This document shows, one piece after another, positions 51,572 through 59,804 of a DNA stretch of 64,000 bases. The position numbers were made by a program, and so were the translations under genes. The stretch covers positions 1-64,000 of the forward strand of contig NZ_CP094289.1 of assembly GCF_022759505.1 (NCBI RefSeq), in the 5' to 3' direction. Position 1 is the stretch's first letter. Each line of letters begins with the position of its first letter. Under the pieces are notes generated by a model. The model was not told the DNA's origin, searched no databases, and saw only the letters and a list, made by a program, of their open reading frames with translations. The DNA is from Georgenia sp. TF02-10 (GTDB lineage Bacteria; Actinomycetota; Actinomycetes; Actinomycetales; Actinomycetaceae).

Positions 51572-51919
51572 GTGCTGACCTCCTCAGCGTCGGGAATCGC
51601 CTCCCCTCCCATCATGGAGGCTGCCGGAGCGCACCTCGGGGCGTTTCGTCCCGGCTGCCCGGCTGGCGGTCTCCTGCAGGGGTTTCGGCGACGGTGAGCC
51701 TTGGGTGGTGACGGTCCTGGCCTGCCTCCGCCACAGGGTGGGCGTGCGCCGGGCCGCGGACGGTGCTCTCCCGGGTCGTGTCGACCCCCAGCTGCTCGAA
51801 CGGCGCGATGCTGGCGAACAGGGCACGGCCCATCGATGATCGTGGTGTCGATATCGGTAGCCAGCACGCACGCCACCGGGTGCGCAGCCCGGCCGCTCGG
51901 CCGGTGCCATGCTGGGTCG
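51572..51919. other. Intergenic region with possible degenerate coding sequence
   Basis: 348 bp. The minus strand around 51770-51900 reads protein-like fragments (VLATDIDTTIIDG in one frame, GRALFASIAPFEQLGVDTT in another) but with frame changes and no complete gene. Short palindromes CATCGATG and CGATATCG near 51835 may belong to the UPF0261 operon control region. Nothing firm. Confidence 0.35.
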
Positions 51920-52507
51920 GTGACCGCTCCCGGCCCCGCCCCGCTCGTCGGCGCCGCCCTGCCGGTGCGCACCGAACGGCTCGTGCTGCGGGCGGCGACC
52001 GCCGCGGACACCGAGGCGGCCTGGCGCTACCACCGGCTCGAGGCCGTCAACCGGTGGCTCACCCGGGCCCCGCAGACCCTAGAGAGCTTCCGCGCGGCCT
52101 TCGCCGAGCCCGCCGCCCTGGCCAAGACGCTCATGCTCGAGCGGGACGGCGAGGTGATCGGTGACCTCATGGTCGCGGTCGAGGACGCCTGGGCCCAGGC
52201 GGAGGTCGCCGACCGGGCCTGCGGGGTGCAGGCCGAGCTCGGCTGGGCGCTGCACCCCGGCCACGCCGGGCACGGCTATGCCACCGAGGCGGTCCGCGCG
52301 CTGCTCCGGCTCTGCTTCGAGGACCTCGGGCTGCGCCGGGTGACCGCCAACTGCTTCGCAGACAACGAGCCGTCGTGGCGGCTGATGGAGCGCGTCGGCA
52401 TGCGCCGCGAGGTCCATACCGTGCGGGAGTCCCTGCACCGGTCGGGCGCGTGGCTCGACGGCCTGGGGTACGCGCTGCTGGCCGACGAGTGGCGCAGCCA
52501 GCAGTAG
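51920..52507 (+). CDS. GNAT-family N-acetyltransferase (RimJ/RimL type)
   Basis: 195 aa. RTERLVLRAATAADTEAAWRYHRLEAVNRWLTR at the start, the acetyl-CoA loop in LGWALHPGHAGHGYATEAVRALLRLCF and RRVTANCFADNEPSWRLMERVGMRREVHTVRESL at the end. Acetylates protein N-termini or small amines. GTG 51920 lies 6 nt after CATGCT (51908-51913), a leaderless pattern. Confidence 0.93.
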   Translation: MTAPGPAPLVGAALPVRTERLVLRAATAADTEAAWRYHRLEAVNRWLTRAPQTLESFRAAFAEPAALAKTLMLERDGEVIGDLMVAVEDAWAQAEVADRACGVQAELGWALHPGHAGHGYATEAVRALLRLCFEDLGLRRVTANCFADNEPSWRLMERVGMRREVHTVRESLHRSGAWLDGLGYALLADEWRSQQ

Positions 52508-53163
52508 CGCCGGCGCGGGCGGGACCGTCCTCGACGGTGGCGACGGCGGCGAGGCGCCTGGCGCCGGCCGGCCACCGTGCGTCGGTTCGCGAGCAGAACA
52601 ACTGAGGCACGCGGCCCGTCTCGTGAGCACCTCGGGTGAGACCCGGCGTCGACCTGCGCACCCGCGACCGGTAGCGGTACGCTGCTGGGCGCAAGGCCGG
52701 AAGGCCACCGCGGACGTGCGGAGTGCACACGCCCGTCAGCGGCACGGCCGACCGGCACGGCGCGAGCGCAGTCAGAGGTGATGCGTAGCAGTGAGGTACC
52801 CCACCACCGCTACCCGGCCGTCCGGCGCCCCGCGACACGCTGGCCGATGATGCTCCCGACCGGGATGCACCGGCACCGCCGATAAGACACAGGGCGGGCG
52901 ACCAGACCCACCGAGTAGCGCACCGTAGACGGCCCGGGCCATCACGGCCCGGGCCGTCTGCTGCCCCCGCCGGATCTCCCGCGCAACCTCGCCGCTCCGG
53001 CCCGCCCGGCGGGGCTGCGGCCGGCTCGCCCGCGGCCTGCCGGCCGACCAGGGCGCGTCGGTATGCAGCGCGTCGACCCGACGACGTCGGCCCCGCCCCC
53101 GGCGTGGCCGCGGGCGGGTCGCCTCGACGACGGCCGCGCCGCCGCCCGCGCCGTCCGCGGGAC
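52508..53163 (+). other. Long non-coding region, candidate structured RNA
   Basis: No protein gene on either strand over 650 bp. From about 52670 base composition and short inverted repeats suggest RNA structure: GGTAGCGGT (52670-52678) can pair with ACCGCTACC (52806-52814). TACGCT at 52678-52683 could be a -10 box. The region ends in a very strong terminator (52927-52959). I do not match it to a known RNA family (RNase P, tmRNA, SRP, 6S were considered). Confidence 0.35.
52927..52959 (+). terminator. Intrinsic terminator, 14-bp perfect stem
   Basis: AGACGGCCCGGGCC / GGCCCGGGCCGTCT with loop ATCAC, followed by TGCTGCCCCC. Nearest gene end is 420 bp upstream, so it either ends a long 3' tail or an independent RNA. 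Confidence 0.85.
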
Positions 53164-53247
53164 GAGAAGAAGTGCGAGAAGTGGAGAAGTACTCCACAGT
53201 GGCCGGGAGAAGCAGATCACCTACAGGTGATTCCCGAGCTCTGGAGG
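53164..53247 (+). promoter_or_regulatory. Control region of the heptose operon: two palindromes and GAGAAG repeats
   Basis: Hairpin or operator GTGGAG-AAGTA-CTCCAC (53181-53197) and palindrome ATCACCT-AC-AGGTGAT (53216-53231), both exact. GAGAAG occurs four times between 53164 and 53213. AT content is locally high. GGAGG at 53243-53247 serves the leader peptide. Confidence 0.65.
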
Positions 53248-53252
53248 TCAGT

Positions 53253-53351
53253 GTGCACGTGCCCGGCATCGCCGCCCAGTCCCACGACCCCCACCACTCC
53301 GTGACCGGTTCTGGCCAGGAGGCGAAGGTCCGCACCGGCGCCGCCCGATGA
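53253..53351 (+). CDS. 32-aa leader peptide of the heptose operon
   Basis: GTG 53253 with GGAGG 5 nt upstream reads MHVPGIAAQSHDPHHSVTGSGQEAKVRTGAAR and its TGA overlaps the start of gmhB (ATGA). His/Ser-rich, no family known. The good ribosome binding site and coupling suggest it sets up translation of gmhB, which has no site of its own. Confidence 0.55.
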   Translation: MHVPGIAAQSHDPHHSVTGSGQEAKVRTGAAR

Positions 53352-54025
53352 CGCCCGCCGCGGACGCCGTCGCCCCCGCACGCCACCGCCTCGGCTCCAC
53401 GGCCCCGGTGCGGGCCGTGCTGCTGGACCGCGACGGCACGATCGTGGTAGATGTGCCCTACAACGGCGACCCGGAGCGGGTCCGCCCGGTGCCCGGCGCC
53501 CGCGCCGCGCTGGACCGCCTGCGCGACGCCGGGCTGGCGCTGGGCGTGGTGTCCAACCAGTCCGGCATCGGCCGCGGCCGGCTCACCCGCGGCCAGGTGA
53601 CGGCCGTCAACGCCCGCGCCGAGGAGCTGCTCGGCCCTTTTGGCACCTGGCAGGTGTGCCCGCACGCCCCCGAGGACGGATGCCCGTGCCGCAAGCCGGC
53701 GCCCGGCCTGGTCCTCGCCGCCGCGGCGGCGCTGGGGGTGGCACCCGCGGAGTGCGTGGTGGTCGGGGACATCGGCGCCGACGTGGGCGCCGCCGTCGCC
53801 GCCGGGGCCCGCGCGGTCCTCGTGCCCACCCCGGTCACCCGGCCGGAGGAGGTCGCGACGGCGGCCCGCATGCCGGGCGTCGTCGTGGTCACGGACCTGG
53901 CGGCCGCGGCCGAGCACGTGCTCGACCTGGTGGGTGACCCGGCTGCGGTCGACGCCGGCCACGGCACGCCCGGCGACCCGGACCACCCGACCGCGCTCGC
54001 CGCCCGGCCGGAGGCCGCCCGGTGA
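53348..54025 (+). CDS. gmhB: D-glycero-D-manno-heptose 1,7-bisphosphate phosphatase-like HAD-IIIA
   Basis: 225 aa. HAD motif I LLDRDGTIVVDVPYNGDPE, SNQSGIGRG (motif II), zinc-loop CPHAPEDGCPCRKPAPG with Cys/His ligands and motif III Lys, VVVGDIGADVGAA (motif IV). The zinc loop marks GmhB/HisB-N type. It removes the C7 phosphate of heptose bisphosphate before nucleotidyl transfer. First enzyme gene of the operon. The last 35 residues are an Asp/Pro tail. Confidence 0.9.
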   Translation: MTPAADAVAPARHRLGSTAPVRAVLLDRDGTIVVDVPYNGDPERVRPVPGARAALDRLRDAGLALGVVSNQSGIGRGRLTRGQVTAVNARAEELLGPFGTWQVCPHAPEDGCPCRKPAPGLVLAAAAALGVAPAECVVVGDIGADVGAAVAAGARAVLVPTPVTRPEEVATAARMPGVVVVTDLAAAAEHVLDLVGDPAAVDAGHGTPGDPDHPTALAARPEAAR

Positions 54026-55230
54026 CCCGGGTGCTGGCCGTCCGCCTCGACAGCGACGGCGACGTCCTGCTCGCCGGGCCGGCGGTGCGCGCGCTGGCGG
54101 CCACCGCCGCGGAGGTGGACCTGCTCGTCTCCCCCGCCGGGCGTGCCGCCGCCGAGCTGCTGCCCGCCGTCCGCGCGGTGCACGTCTTCGACGCCCCGTG
54201 GAGCGGGTACGCCCCGCCCCCGGTGGACCCGGCCGGGACCGCCGACCTCGTCGCGGCGCTCGCCGACCGCCGGTACGACCGGTGCCTCATCTTCACCTCC
54301 TTCCACCAGAGCCCGCTGCCGATGGCCCTGCTCGCCCGGCTCGCCGGCATCGGGTACGTCGCGGCCACCAGCGAGGACTACCCCGGCTCGCTGCTGGACC
54401 TGCGCCACCGCCGCCTGCCGGGCCTGCACGAGGCCGAGGCGGCGCTGGACCTCGCCTGCGCCGCCGGCGGGGCGGTGCCGGCCGGCGACGACGGCCGGCT
54501 GGCCGTGCGCGGCCCGCTGCCCGACGTCGCCGCGCTGGTGCCCGCCGGCCGGTACGTCGTGCTGCACCCGGGCGCCTCGGTCCCGGCCCGGGCCGTGCCG
54601 GCCGCGCACGCCGCCGCGCTGGCCGCCGCCCTGCGCGCGGCGGGCTGGTCGGTCGTCGTCACCGGCGCCCCGGCGGAGGCGGCGACCACGGCGGCCGTGA
54701 CCGCGCTGGCGGCCGACGGCGCCCCCGCGGCCGACCAAGCCGGCACCTCCGCGGCCGATCACGACGGCACCCGCCCCGCGGGCCAGGATCGCACCCCGGC
54801 GGGGCACCCGGCCGGCGTCGGCGGGGAGGACGACGGCGCGAGCGCCCCAACCACCCCCGAGCCCAGCCCCGCACCCTCCCCCGGCACCCCCGCCACCACC
54901 CTGGCCGACCTCGGCGGGCGCACCACGCTGCCCGAGCTCGCCGCCGTCCTCGCCGGCGCGGACGCCGTCGTCGTCGGCAACACCGGCCCCGCCCACCTGG
55001 CCGCCGCCGTCGGCACCCCGGTGGTCTCCCTGTTCTCCCCGGTGGTCCCGGCCGAGCGGTGGGCGCCGTGGGGCGTGCCGACCGTCCTCCTCGGCGACCA
55101 GGACGCCGCCTGCCGCGGCAGCCGGGCCCGGGAGTGCCCGGTGCCGGGGCACCCGTGCCTGACCTCGGTGACCCCGGCGGAGGTGGTCGCGGCCGTCCGG
55201 TCGCTCGTCGGGGCGGGGGTGGCGGCATGA
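54022..55230 (+). CDS. Glycosyltransferase family 9 (heptosyltransferase-like)
   Basis: 402 aa. VLAVRLDSDGDVLLAGPAVRALA (GT9 N-terminus) and the C-terminal LPELAAVLAGADAVVVGNTGPAHLAAAVGTPVVSLFSPVVPAERWAPWG with the NTGPAHLAAA nucleotide-binding signature. Residues about 233-295 are a low-complexity Ala/Asp/Pro insert between the two Rossmann domains. Transfers heptose from an ADP-sugar. GTG 54022 overlaps the gmhB stop (GTGA). Confidence 0.92.
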   Translation: MTRVLAVRLDSDGDVLLAGPAVRALAATAAEVDLLVSPAGRAAAELLPAVRAVHVFDAPWSGYAPPPVDPAGTADLVAALADRRYDRCLIFTSFHQSPLPMALLARLAGIGYVAATSEDYPGSLLDLRHRRLPGLHEAEAALDLACAAGGAVPAGDDGRLAVRGPLPDVAALVPAGRYVVLHPGASVPARAVPAAHAAALAAALRAAGWSVVVTGAPAEAATTAAVTALAADGAPAADQAGTSAADHDGTRPAGQDRTPAGHPAGVGGEDDGASAPTTPEPSPAPSPGTPATTLADLGGRTTLPELAAVLAGADAVVVGNTGPAHLAAAVGTPVVSLFSPVVPAERWAPWGVPTVLLGDQDAACRGSRARECPVPGHPCLTSVTPAEVVAAVRSLVGAGVAA

Positions 55231-56177
55231 GGATCCTCGTCTGGCACGTGCACGGCTCCTGGCTCACCGCCTTCCTGGGCGGGCCGGACACCTATTTGCT
55301 GCCGGTCGTGCCCGACCGCGGCCGGGACGGCGTCGGCCGCGCCGACGGCTGGGACTGGCCGGCCAGCGCCGTCGAGGTCACCCCTGACCGGCTGCGCGAG
55401 GAGGAGATCGACGTCGTCCTGCTCCAGCGCCCCCACGAGCTGGAGCTGCTGGAGCGGTGGACCGGGCTGCGGGCCGGGGTGGACGTGCCGGCCGTGTACG
55501 TCGAGCACAACACCCCGGCCGGGCCGGCGGTGGCCACCCGGCACCCGCTCGCCGACCGCTCGGACATCCCGGTCGTGCACGTCACCGCGTTCAACGCCCT
55601 GGTGTGGGACAACGGCGCCGCCCCGGTGACCGTCATCGACCACGGCATCCCCGACCCCGGGCCCCGGTACACCGGCGAGCTCGCCCGGGTGGGCGCCGTC
55701 GTGAACGAGCCGGTCCGCCGCTGGCGGGTGGCCGGCACCGACGTGCTGCTGGACGTGGCGCGGCGGCTGCCCACCACCGTGTTCGGGATGAAGACGGCGG
55801 GCCTCGCCGAGCACCTCCCGGGCCTGCCCACCCAGGACCTGCCGCAGGACGCCATGCACACCGAGCTCGCGCGGCACCGGGCCTACCTGCACCCCTACCG
55901 GTGGACCTCGCTCGGCCTGTCGCTGCTGGAGGCGATGACGCTGGGCATGCCGGTGCTGGCCCTGGCCACCACCGCGGCCCCCGAGGCGGTCCCGGCCGAG
56001 GCCGGCGTGGTCTCCAGCCGCCCGGCAGACCTGGCCGCGGCCGCCGCCCGGTGGCTGGCCGACCCGGACGAGGCGCGCGAGCGGGGCCGGGCCGCCCGGG
56101 CCCACGCCCTGCAGACCTACGGCCTGGACCGGTTCCTCGCCGACTGGCAGCGCACGCTGAAGGAGGTAGTTCGATGA
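55227..56177 (+). CDS. Glycosyltransferase (GT-B fold, GT4-type)
   Basis: 316 aa. Starts MRILVWHVHGSWLTAFLGGPDTYLLP; nucleotide-binding half has HRAYLHPYRWTSLGLSLLEAMTLGMPVLALATTAAPEAVPAEAGVVSSRPADLAAAA with the conserved E-x7-E (E in LLEAM). Similar to actinobacterial glycosyltransferases found beside the heptose genes. Acceptor unknown. ATGA overlap with the GT9 gene. Confidence 0.9.
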   Translation: MRILVWHVHGSWLTAFLGGPDTYLLPVVPDRGRDGVGRADGWDWPASAVEVTPDRLREEEIDVVLLQRPHELELLERWTGLRAGVDVPAVYVEHNTPAGPAVATRHPLADRSDIPVVHVTAFNALVWDNGAAPVTVIDHGIPDPGPRYTGELARVGAVVNEPVRRWRVAGTDVLLDVARRLPTTVFGMKTAGLAEHLPGLPTQDLPQDAMHTELARHRAYLHPYRWTSLGLSLLEAMTLGMPVLALATTAAPEAVPAEAGVVSSRPADLAAAAARWLADPDEARERGRAARAHALQTYGLDRFLADWQRTLKEVVR

Positions 56178-57499
56178 GGATCGCGATGGTCTCTGAGCAC
56201 GCCAGCCCGCTGGCGGCGCTCGGCGGGGTCGACGCCGGCGGGCAGAACGTGCACGTGGCCGCGCTCGCCACCGAGCTGGCTCGCGGCGGGCACGAGGTCA
56301 CCGTCTACACCCGCCGGGACGACCCCACCCTGCCCGAGCGGGTGGTGATGGCCCCCGGCGTCACCGTGGCGCACGTCCCGGTCGGCCCCGCCGCGCCGCT
56401 GCCCAAGGACGAGCTCGCCCCGTTCATGCCGGCGTTCGGGGCCTGGCTGGCCCGGTCCTGGGCCGCCCGCGGCGTGCCCGACGTCGTCCACTCCCACTTC
56501 TGGATGTCCGGCCTGGCCGCGCTGGCCGCCGCCGCCGAGGTCCGGGTGCCGGTGGTGCACACCTTCCACGCGCTCGGCTCGGTCAAGCGGCGCCACCAGG
56601 GCGCGGCGGACACCTCCCCGCCCGGCCGGGTGCGGGCCGAGCAGCGGATCGGCCGCGACGCCGACGTGGTCATCGCCACATGCACCGACGAGGTCGCCGA
56701 GCTCTGCCGGCTGGGCGTGCCCCGGGGGAAGCTCCGGGTGGTGCCGTGCGGGGTGGACGTGACCCACTTCAGCCCGGACCCCGCGCCCGGTGCCGGCACG
56801 ACGGCGGCCGCGGGCGTCGTCGGTGACAGCCCGACGGCGGCCGGGGGCGCGGCCGTCGCCGGCGGTCCGACGGCGGCCCCGGGCGCGGCGGGCACCGCCC
56901 CGGTCCCGGCCCGGCGGCTGCCGCACCGGCTGCTCACCGTGGGCCGGCTGGTCGAGCGCAAGGGCGTGGCGACCGTCGTCGCCGCGCTGCCCGACCTGCC
57001 CACCGCCGAGCTCCTCGTCGCCGGCGGCCCGCCCGCCGCGGGGCTGGCCGCCGACCCCGAGGCCACCCGGCTGCGCCGCCTCGCGGCCGACCTCGGCGTC
57101 GCCGACCGGGTGCACCTCCTCGGCGCCGTCGCCCACGAGGACATGCCGGCCCTGATCCGCTCCGCCGACGTGGTGGTGGCGACGCCGTGGTACGAGCCGT
57201 TCGGGATCGTCCCGCTCGAGGCCGCCGCCTGCGGCCGGCCGGTGGTCGGCAGCGCGGTGGGCGGGCTGCTGGACTCGGTGGCCGACGGCTTCACCGGGCT
57301 GCTCGTCCCGCCGCGGGACCCGGCCGCGCTCGCCGCCGCCCTCGGCCCGCTGCTCGCCGACCCGTATCGGCGCCGCGGCATGGGGCTCGCGGCCCGGAGC
57401 CGGGCGGTGGACCGCTTCGCCTGGGAGCGGGTGGCCGCGACCACCCTGGCCGTCTACCAGTCGGTGCGCCACCCCGTGCTGAAGCAGGTGACGGCATGA
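56174..57499 (+). CDS. Glycosyltransferase family 4
   Basis: 441 aa. MRIAMVSEHASPLAALGGVDAGGQNVHVAALATELARGGHEVTVYTRRDDP is the GGxDAGGQNVHV start shared with MshA and sucrose-phosphate-synthase-type enzymes; second half has RLVERKGVATVVAAL and TPWYEPFGIVPLEAAACGRPVVGSAVGGLLDSV with E-x7-E. Residues about 200-250 hold a Thr/Ala/Gly repeat insert. Retaining sugar transferase, donor probably UDP- or ADP-sugar. ATGA overlaps on both sides. Confidence 0.92.
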   Translation: MRIAMVSEHASPLAALGGVDAGGQNVHVAALATELARGGHEVTVYTRRDDPTLPERVVMAPGVTVAHVPVGPAAPLPKDELAPFMPAFGAWLARSWAARGVPDVVHSHFWMSGLAALAAAAEVRVPVVHTFHALGSVKRRHQGAADTSPPGRVRAEQRIGRDADVVIATCTDEVAELCRLGVPRGKLRVVPCGVDVTHFSPDPAPGAGTTAAAGVVGDSPTAAGGAAVAGGPTAAPGAAGTAPVPARRLPHRLLTVGRLVERKGVATVVAALPDLPTAELLVAGGPPAAGLAADPEATRLRRLAADLGVADRVHLLGAVAHEDMPALIRSADVVVATPWYEPFGIVPLEAAACGRPVVGSAVGGLLDSVADGFTGLLVPPRDPAALAAALGPLLADPYRRRGMGLAARSRAVDRFAWERVAATTLAVYQSVRHPVLKQVTA

Positions 57500-58179
57500 A
57501 TTCCGACGGCATCGGCGCAGACCTGGACGGCATCAGCGCGGACCGCGACGGGATCGGCACGGACCGGGCGCCGGCCGAGGCCAACGCACATGCCTGGCTG
57601 GCCGAGCACGAGCAGGAGCTGGTCGGCGCGCTGGCCGCCCTGCGCGCCGACGCGCCCACCGTCGGGCGGTGGGGCCGGGCGCTGGCCGGGCACCTCGCCG
57701 CCGGCGGCCGGCTGCTCGCCGCCGGCAACGGCGGCAGCGCCGCCGAGGCGCAGCACCTCACCGCCGAGCTCGTCGGCCGGTTCCGGGACGAGCGGCGCCC
57801 CTTCTCCGCGGTCTGCCTGGGCGCCGAAGCCGCGACGGTGACCGCGCTGGTCAACGACTACGGCGCGGAGGAGATGTTCGCCCGGCAGGTGGAGGGGCAC
57901 GGCCGGGCCGGGGACGTCCTGGTGCTGCTGTCCACCTCGGGCACCAGCCCCAACGTGCTGCGCGCGGCCGAGCGGGGCCGCCAGCTGGGGTTGCAGGTGT
58001 GGGGCCTGACCGGGCCGGCGCCGAACCCGCTGCAGGCCCGCTGCCACGACGCCATCTGCGCCGACGCGCCCACCACCGCGGCCATCCAGACGATCCACCT
58101 GGTCGCCATCCACGCCCTGTGCGCGGCGCTGGACGCCGAGCTCGCCGCCGCCCGGCCCGCCCTGGGGCGGCCGGCATGA
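57496..58179 (+). CDS. gmhA: Sedoheptulose-7-phosphate isomerase (SIS domain)
   Basis: 227 aa. N-terminal repeats DGIGADLDGISADRDGIGTDR (about 4-24), then the SIS domain: LLAAGNGGSAAEAQHLTAELVGRF, DYGAEEMFARQVEGHGRAGDVLVLLSTSGTSPNVLRAAERG and ADAPTTAAIQTIHLVAIHALC. The NGGSAAEAQHLTAEL and STSGTSPN motifs are GmhA/LpcA. Makes D-glycero-D-manno-heptose 7-phosphate. ATGA overlap with neighbours. Confidence 0.93.
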   Translation: MNSDGIGADLDGISADRDGIGTDRAPAEANAHAWLAEHEQELVGALAALRADAPTVGRWGRALAGHLAAGGRLLAAGNGGSAAEAQHLTAELVGRFRDERRPFSAVCLGAEAATVTALVNDYGAEEMFARQVEGHGRAGDVLVLLSTSGTSPNVLRAAERGRQLGLQVWGLTGPAPNPLQARCHDAICADAPTTAAIQTIHLVAIHALCAALDAELAAARPALGRPA

Positions 58180-59804
58180 GGCCGGGCACGCCCCGGCCGC
58201 CGTCGGCCCGCACCGACGCCGCCCCGCCGTCGCCCGGCACCAGCGCCGGCCTGCCGTCGGCCGGCACCAACGGGCGCCGCGCCCCGCACGTCGTCGTGGT
58301 CGGAGACGTGGTCCTGGACCGCGACGTCGACGGCCGGGTGGAGCGGCTCAGCCCGGACGCCCCGGTGCCCGTCGTCGACGTCACCGGCACCCGCGACTCC
58401 CCCGGCGGCGCCGGCCTCGCCGCCCTGCTGTGCGCGGCCGCCGGGGCCCGGGTCACCCTCCTCGCCCCGGTCGCGGCGGACGACGCCGGCGCGCGGCTGA
58501 CCGCCCAGCTCGAGCGCCACCTGACCGTGCTCCCCCTCCCGCACGAGGGCCCGACCCGCCGCAAGACCCGGGTGCGCAGCGCCGGCCAGTCTCTCGTCCG
58601 GGTCGACGACGGCGGGCCGGGCATCCCGGGCCCGGTCCCCCGGGCGGCCGTGGCCGCGGCGCTGGCCGAGGCCGACGCCGTCCTCGTCTCCTGCTACGGC
58701 GCGGGCGTGACCCGCGACCCGGTGCTGCGCGAGCTGCTCGCCGGCGCCGCCCGCCGCACCCGGCTGGTGTGGGACCCGCACCCGCGCGGCGGGGAGCCGG
58801 TGCCCGGCGCCACCCTCGTCGTGCCGAACCTCGCCGAGGCCCGCGGGCACGCGCCCGACCGCGGCGCCCCGCCGGACGTCCTGGCCACCGACCTGGCCGA
58901 GCGCTGGGCGGCCGAGGCGGTCTGCGTCACCGCCGGGGCCACCGGCGCGTTCCTCGGCCGGGCCGGCCAGGCCGCGGCGTTCGTGCCGGCCACCGCCGCC
59001 GACGGCGACCCGTGCGGCGCCGGGGACCAGCTCGCCGCCGTGGCCGCCACCGCCCTCGCCGGCGGGGCCCTGGTCAGCGAGGCCGTCGAGCGGGCCGTCG
59101 CCGCCGCCACCGCCTGGGTGGCCGGCGGCGGCGCGGAGGGCTTCCGAGCCCGCCGCGGCGACGGCGCCGGGCCGGGCACCCACGGCACGGCACCGGCCGG
59201 GTCGAGCACCGACGGCGCGGCCCCGATCACCGCAGCCGCCGCCGACGGTCCCCCGCCCGGGCCGGGAGCCGACGACCTGCCGCCGGCCCCCGCCCCGCCG
59301 TCGTCCGGGCCGATCCCGGCAGAACCGGCGGAGCTGGCCCGGCTGGCCGCCCGGCTGCGCGCCGACGGCGGCACCCTGGTCGCCACCGGCGGCTGCTTCG
59401 ACATCGTCCACGCCGGGCACGTCGCCACCCTGCAGGCGGCCCGCCGCCTCGGCGGCCACCTGGTCGTGCTGATGAACTCCGACGCCTCCATCACCCGGCT
59501 CAAGGGCCCGGGCCGGCCGGTCGTGCGCGCCGCCGACCGGGCCAGGGTGCTCCAGGCCTTCGACTGCGTCGACGCCGTCGTCGTCTTCGACGAGGACGAC
59601 CCGGCAACCGCGCTGGCCCACCTGCGCCCGGACGTCTGGGCCAAGGGCGGGGACTACGGCGGCGCGCCGCTGCCCGAGGCCGACGTCGTCCGCGACGGCG
59701 GCGGCCGGGTGGTCCTCCTGCCCTACCTGGGCGGGCGGTCCACCACCTCGATCATCGAACGCTCGGGCCTGGCCCGGGCCCGCACCGGAAGGACCACCGC
59801 ATGA
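58176..59804 (+). CDS. hldE: Bifunctional heptose 7-phosphate kinase / heptose 1-phosphate adenylyltransferase
   Basis: 542 aa. Disordered repetitive N-terminus (about 1-38). PfkB kinase (about 40-335): VVVVGDVVLDRDVDGRVERLSPDAPVPVVDV, GGAGLAALLCAAAGARVTLL, and DGDPCGAGDQLAAVAATAL with the catalytic Asp. Linker with Gly/Pro/Asp repeats (about 335-385). Nucleotidyltransferase domain from about 400 with ATGGCFDIVHAGHVATLQAA (HxGH) and a closing YLGGRSTTSIIERS. HldE (RfaE) makes ADP-heptose. ATGA coupled on both sides. An epimerase (HldD) is not encoded nearby. Confidence 0.95.
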   Translation: MRPGTPRPPSARTDAAPPSPGTSAGLPSAGTNGRRAPHVVVVGDVVLDRDVDGRVERLSPDAPVPVVDVTGTRDSPGGAGLAALLCAAAGARVTLLAPVAADDAGARLTAQLERHLTVLPLPHEGPTRRKTRVRSAGQSLVRVDDGGPGIPGPVPRAAVAAALAEADAVLVSCYGAGVTRDPVLRELLAGAARRTRLVWDPHPRGGEPVPGATLVVPNLAEARGHAPDRGAPPDVLATDLAERWAAEAVCVTAGATGAFLGRAGQAAAFVPATAADGDPCGAGDQLAAVAATALAGGALVSEAVERAVAAATAWVAGGGAEGFRARRGDGAGPGTHGTAPAGSSTDGAAPITAAAADGPPPGPGADDLPPAPAPPSSGPIPAEPAELARLAARLRADGGTLVATGGCFDIVHAGHVATLQAARRLGGHLVVLMNSDASITRLKGPGRPVVRAADRARVLQAFDCVDAVVVFDEDDPATALAHLRPDVWAKGGDYGGAPLPEADVVRDGGGRVVLLPYLGGRSTTSIIERSGLARARTGRTTA

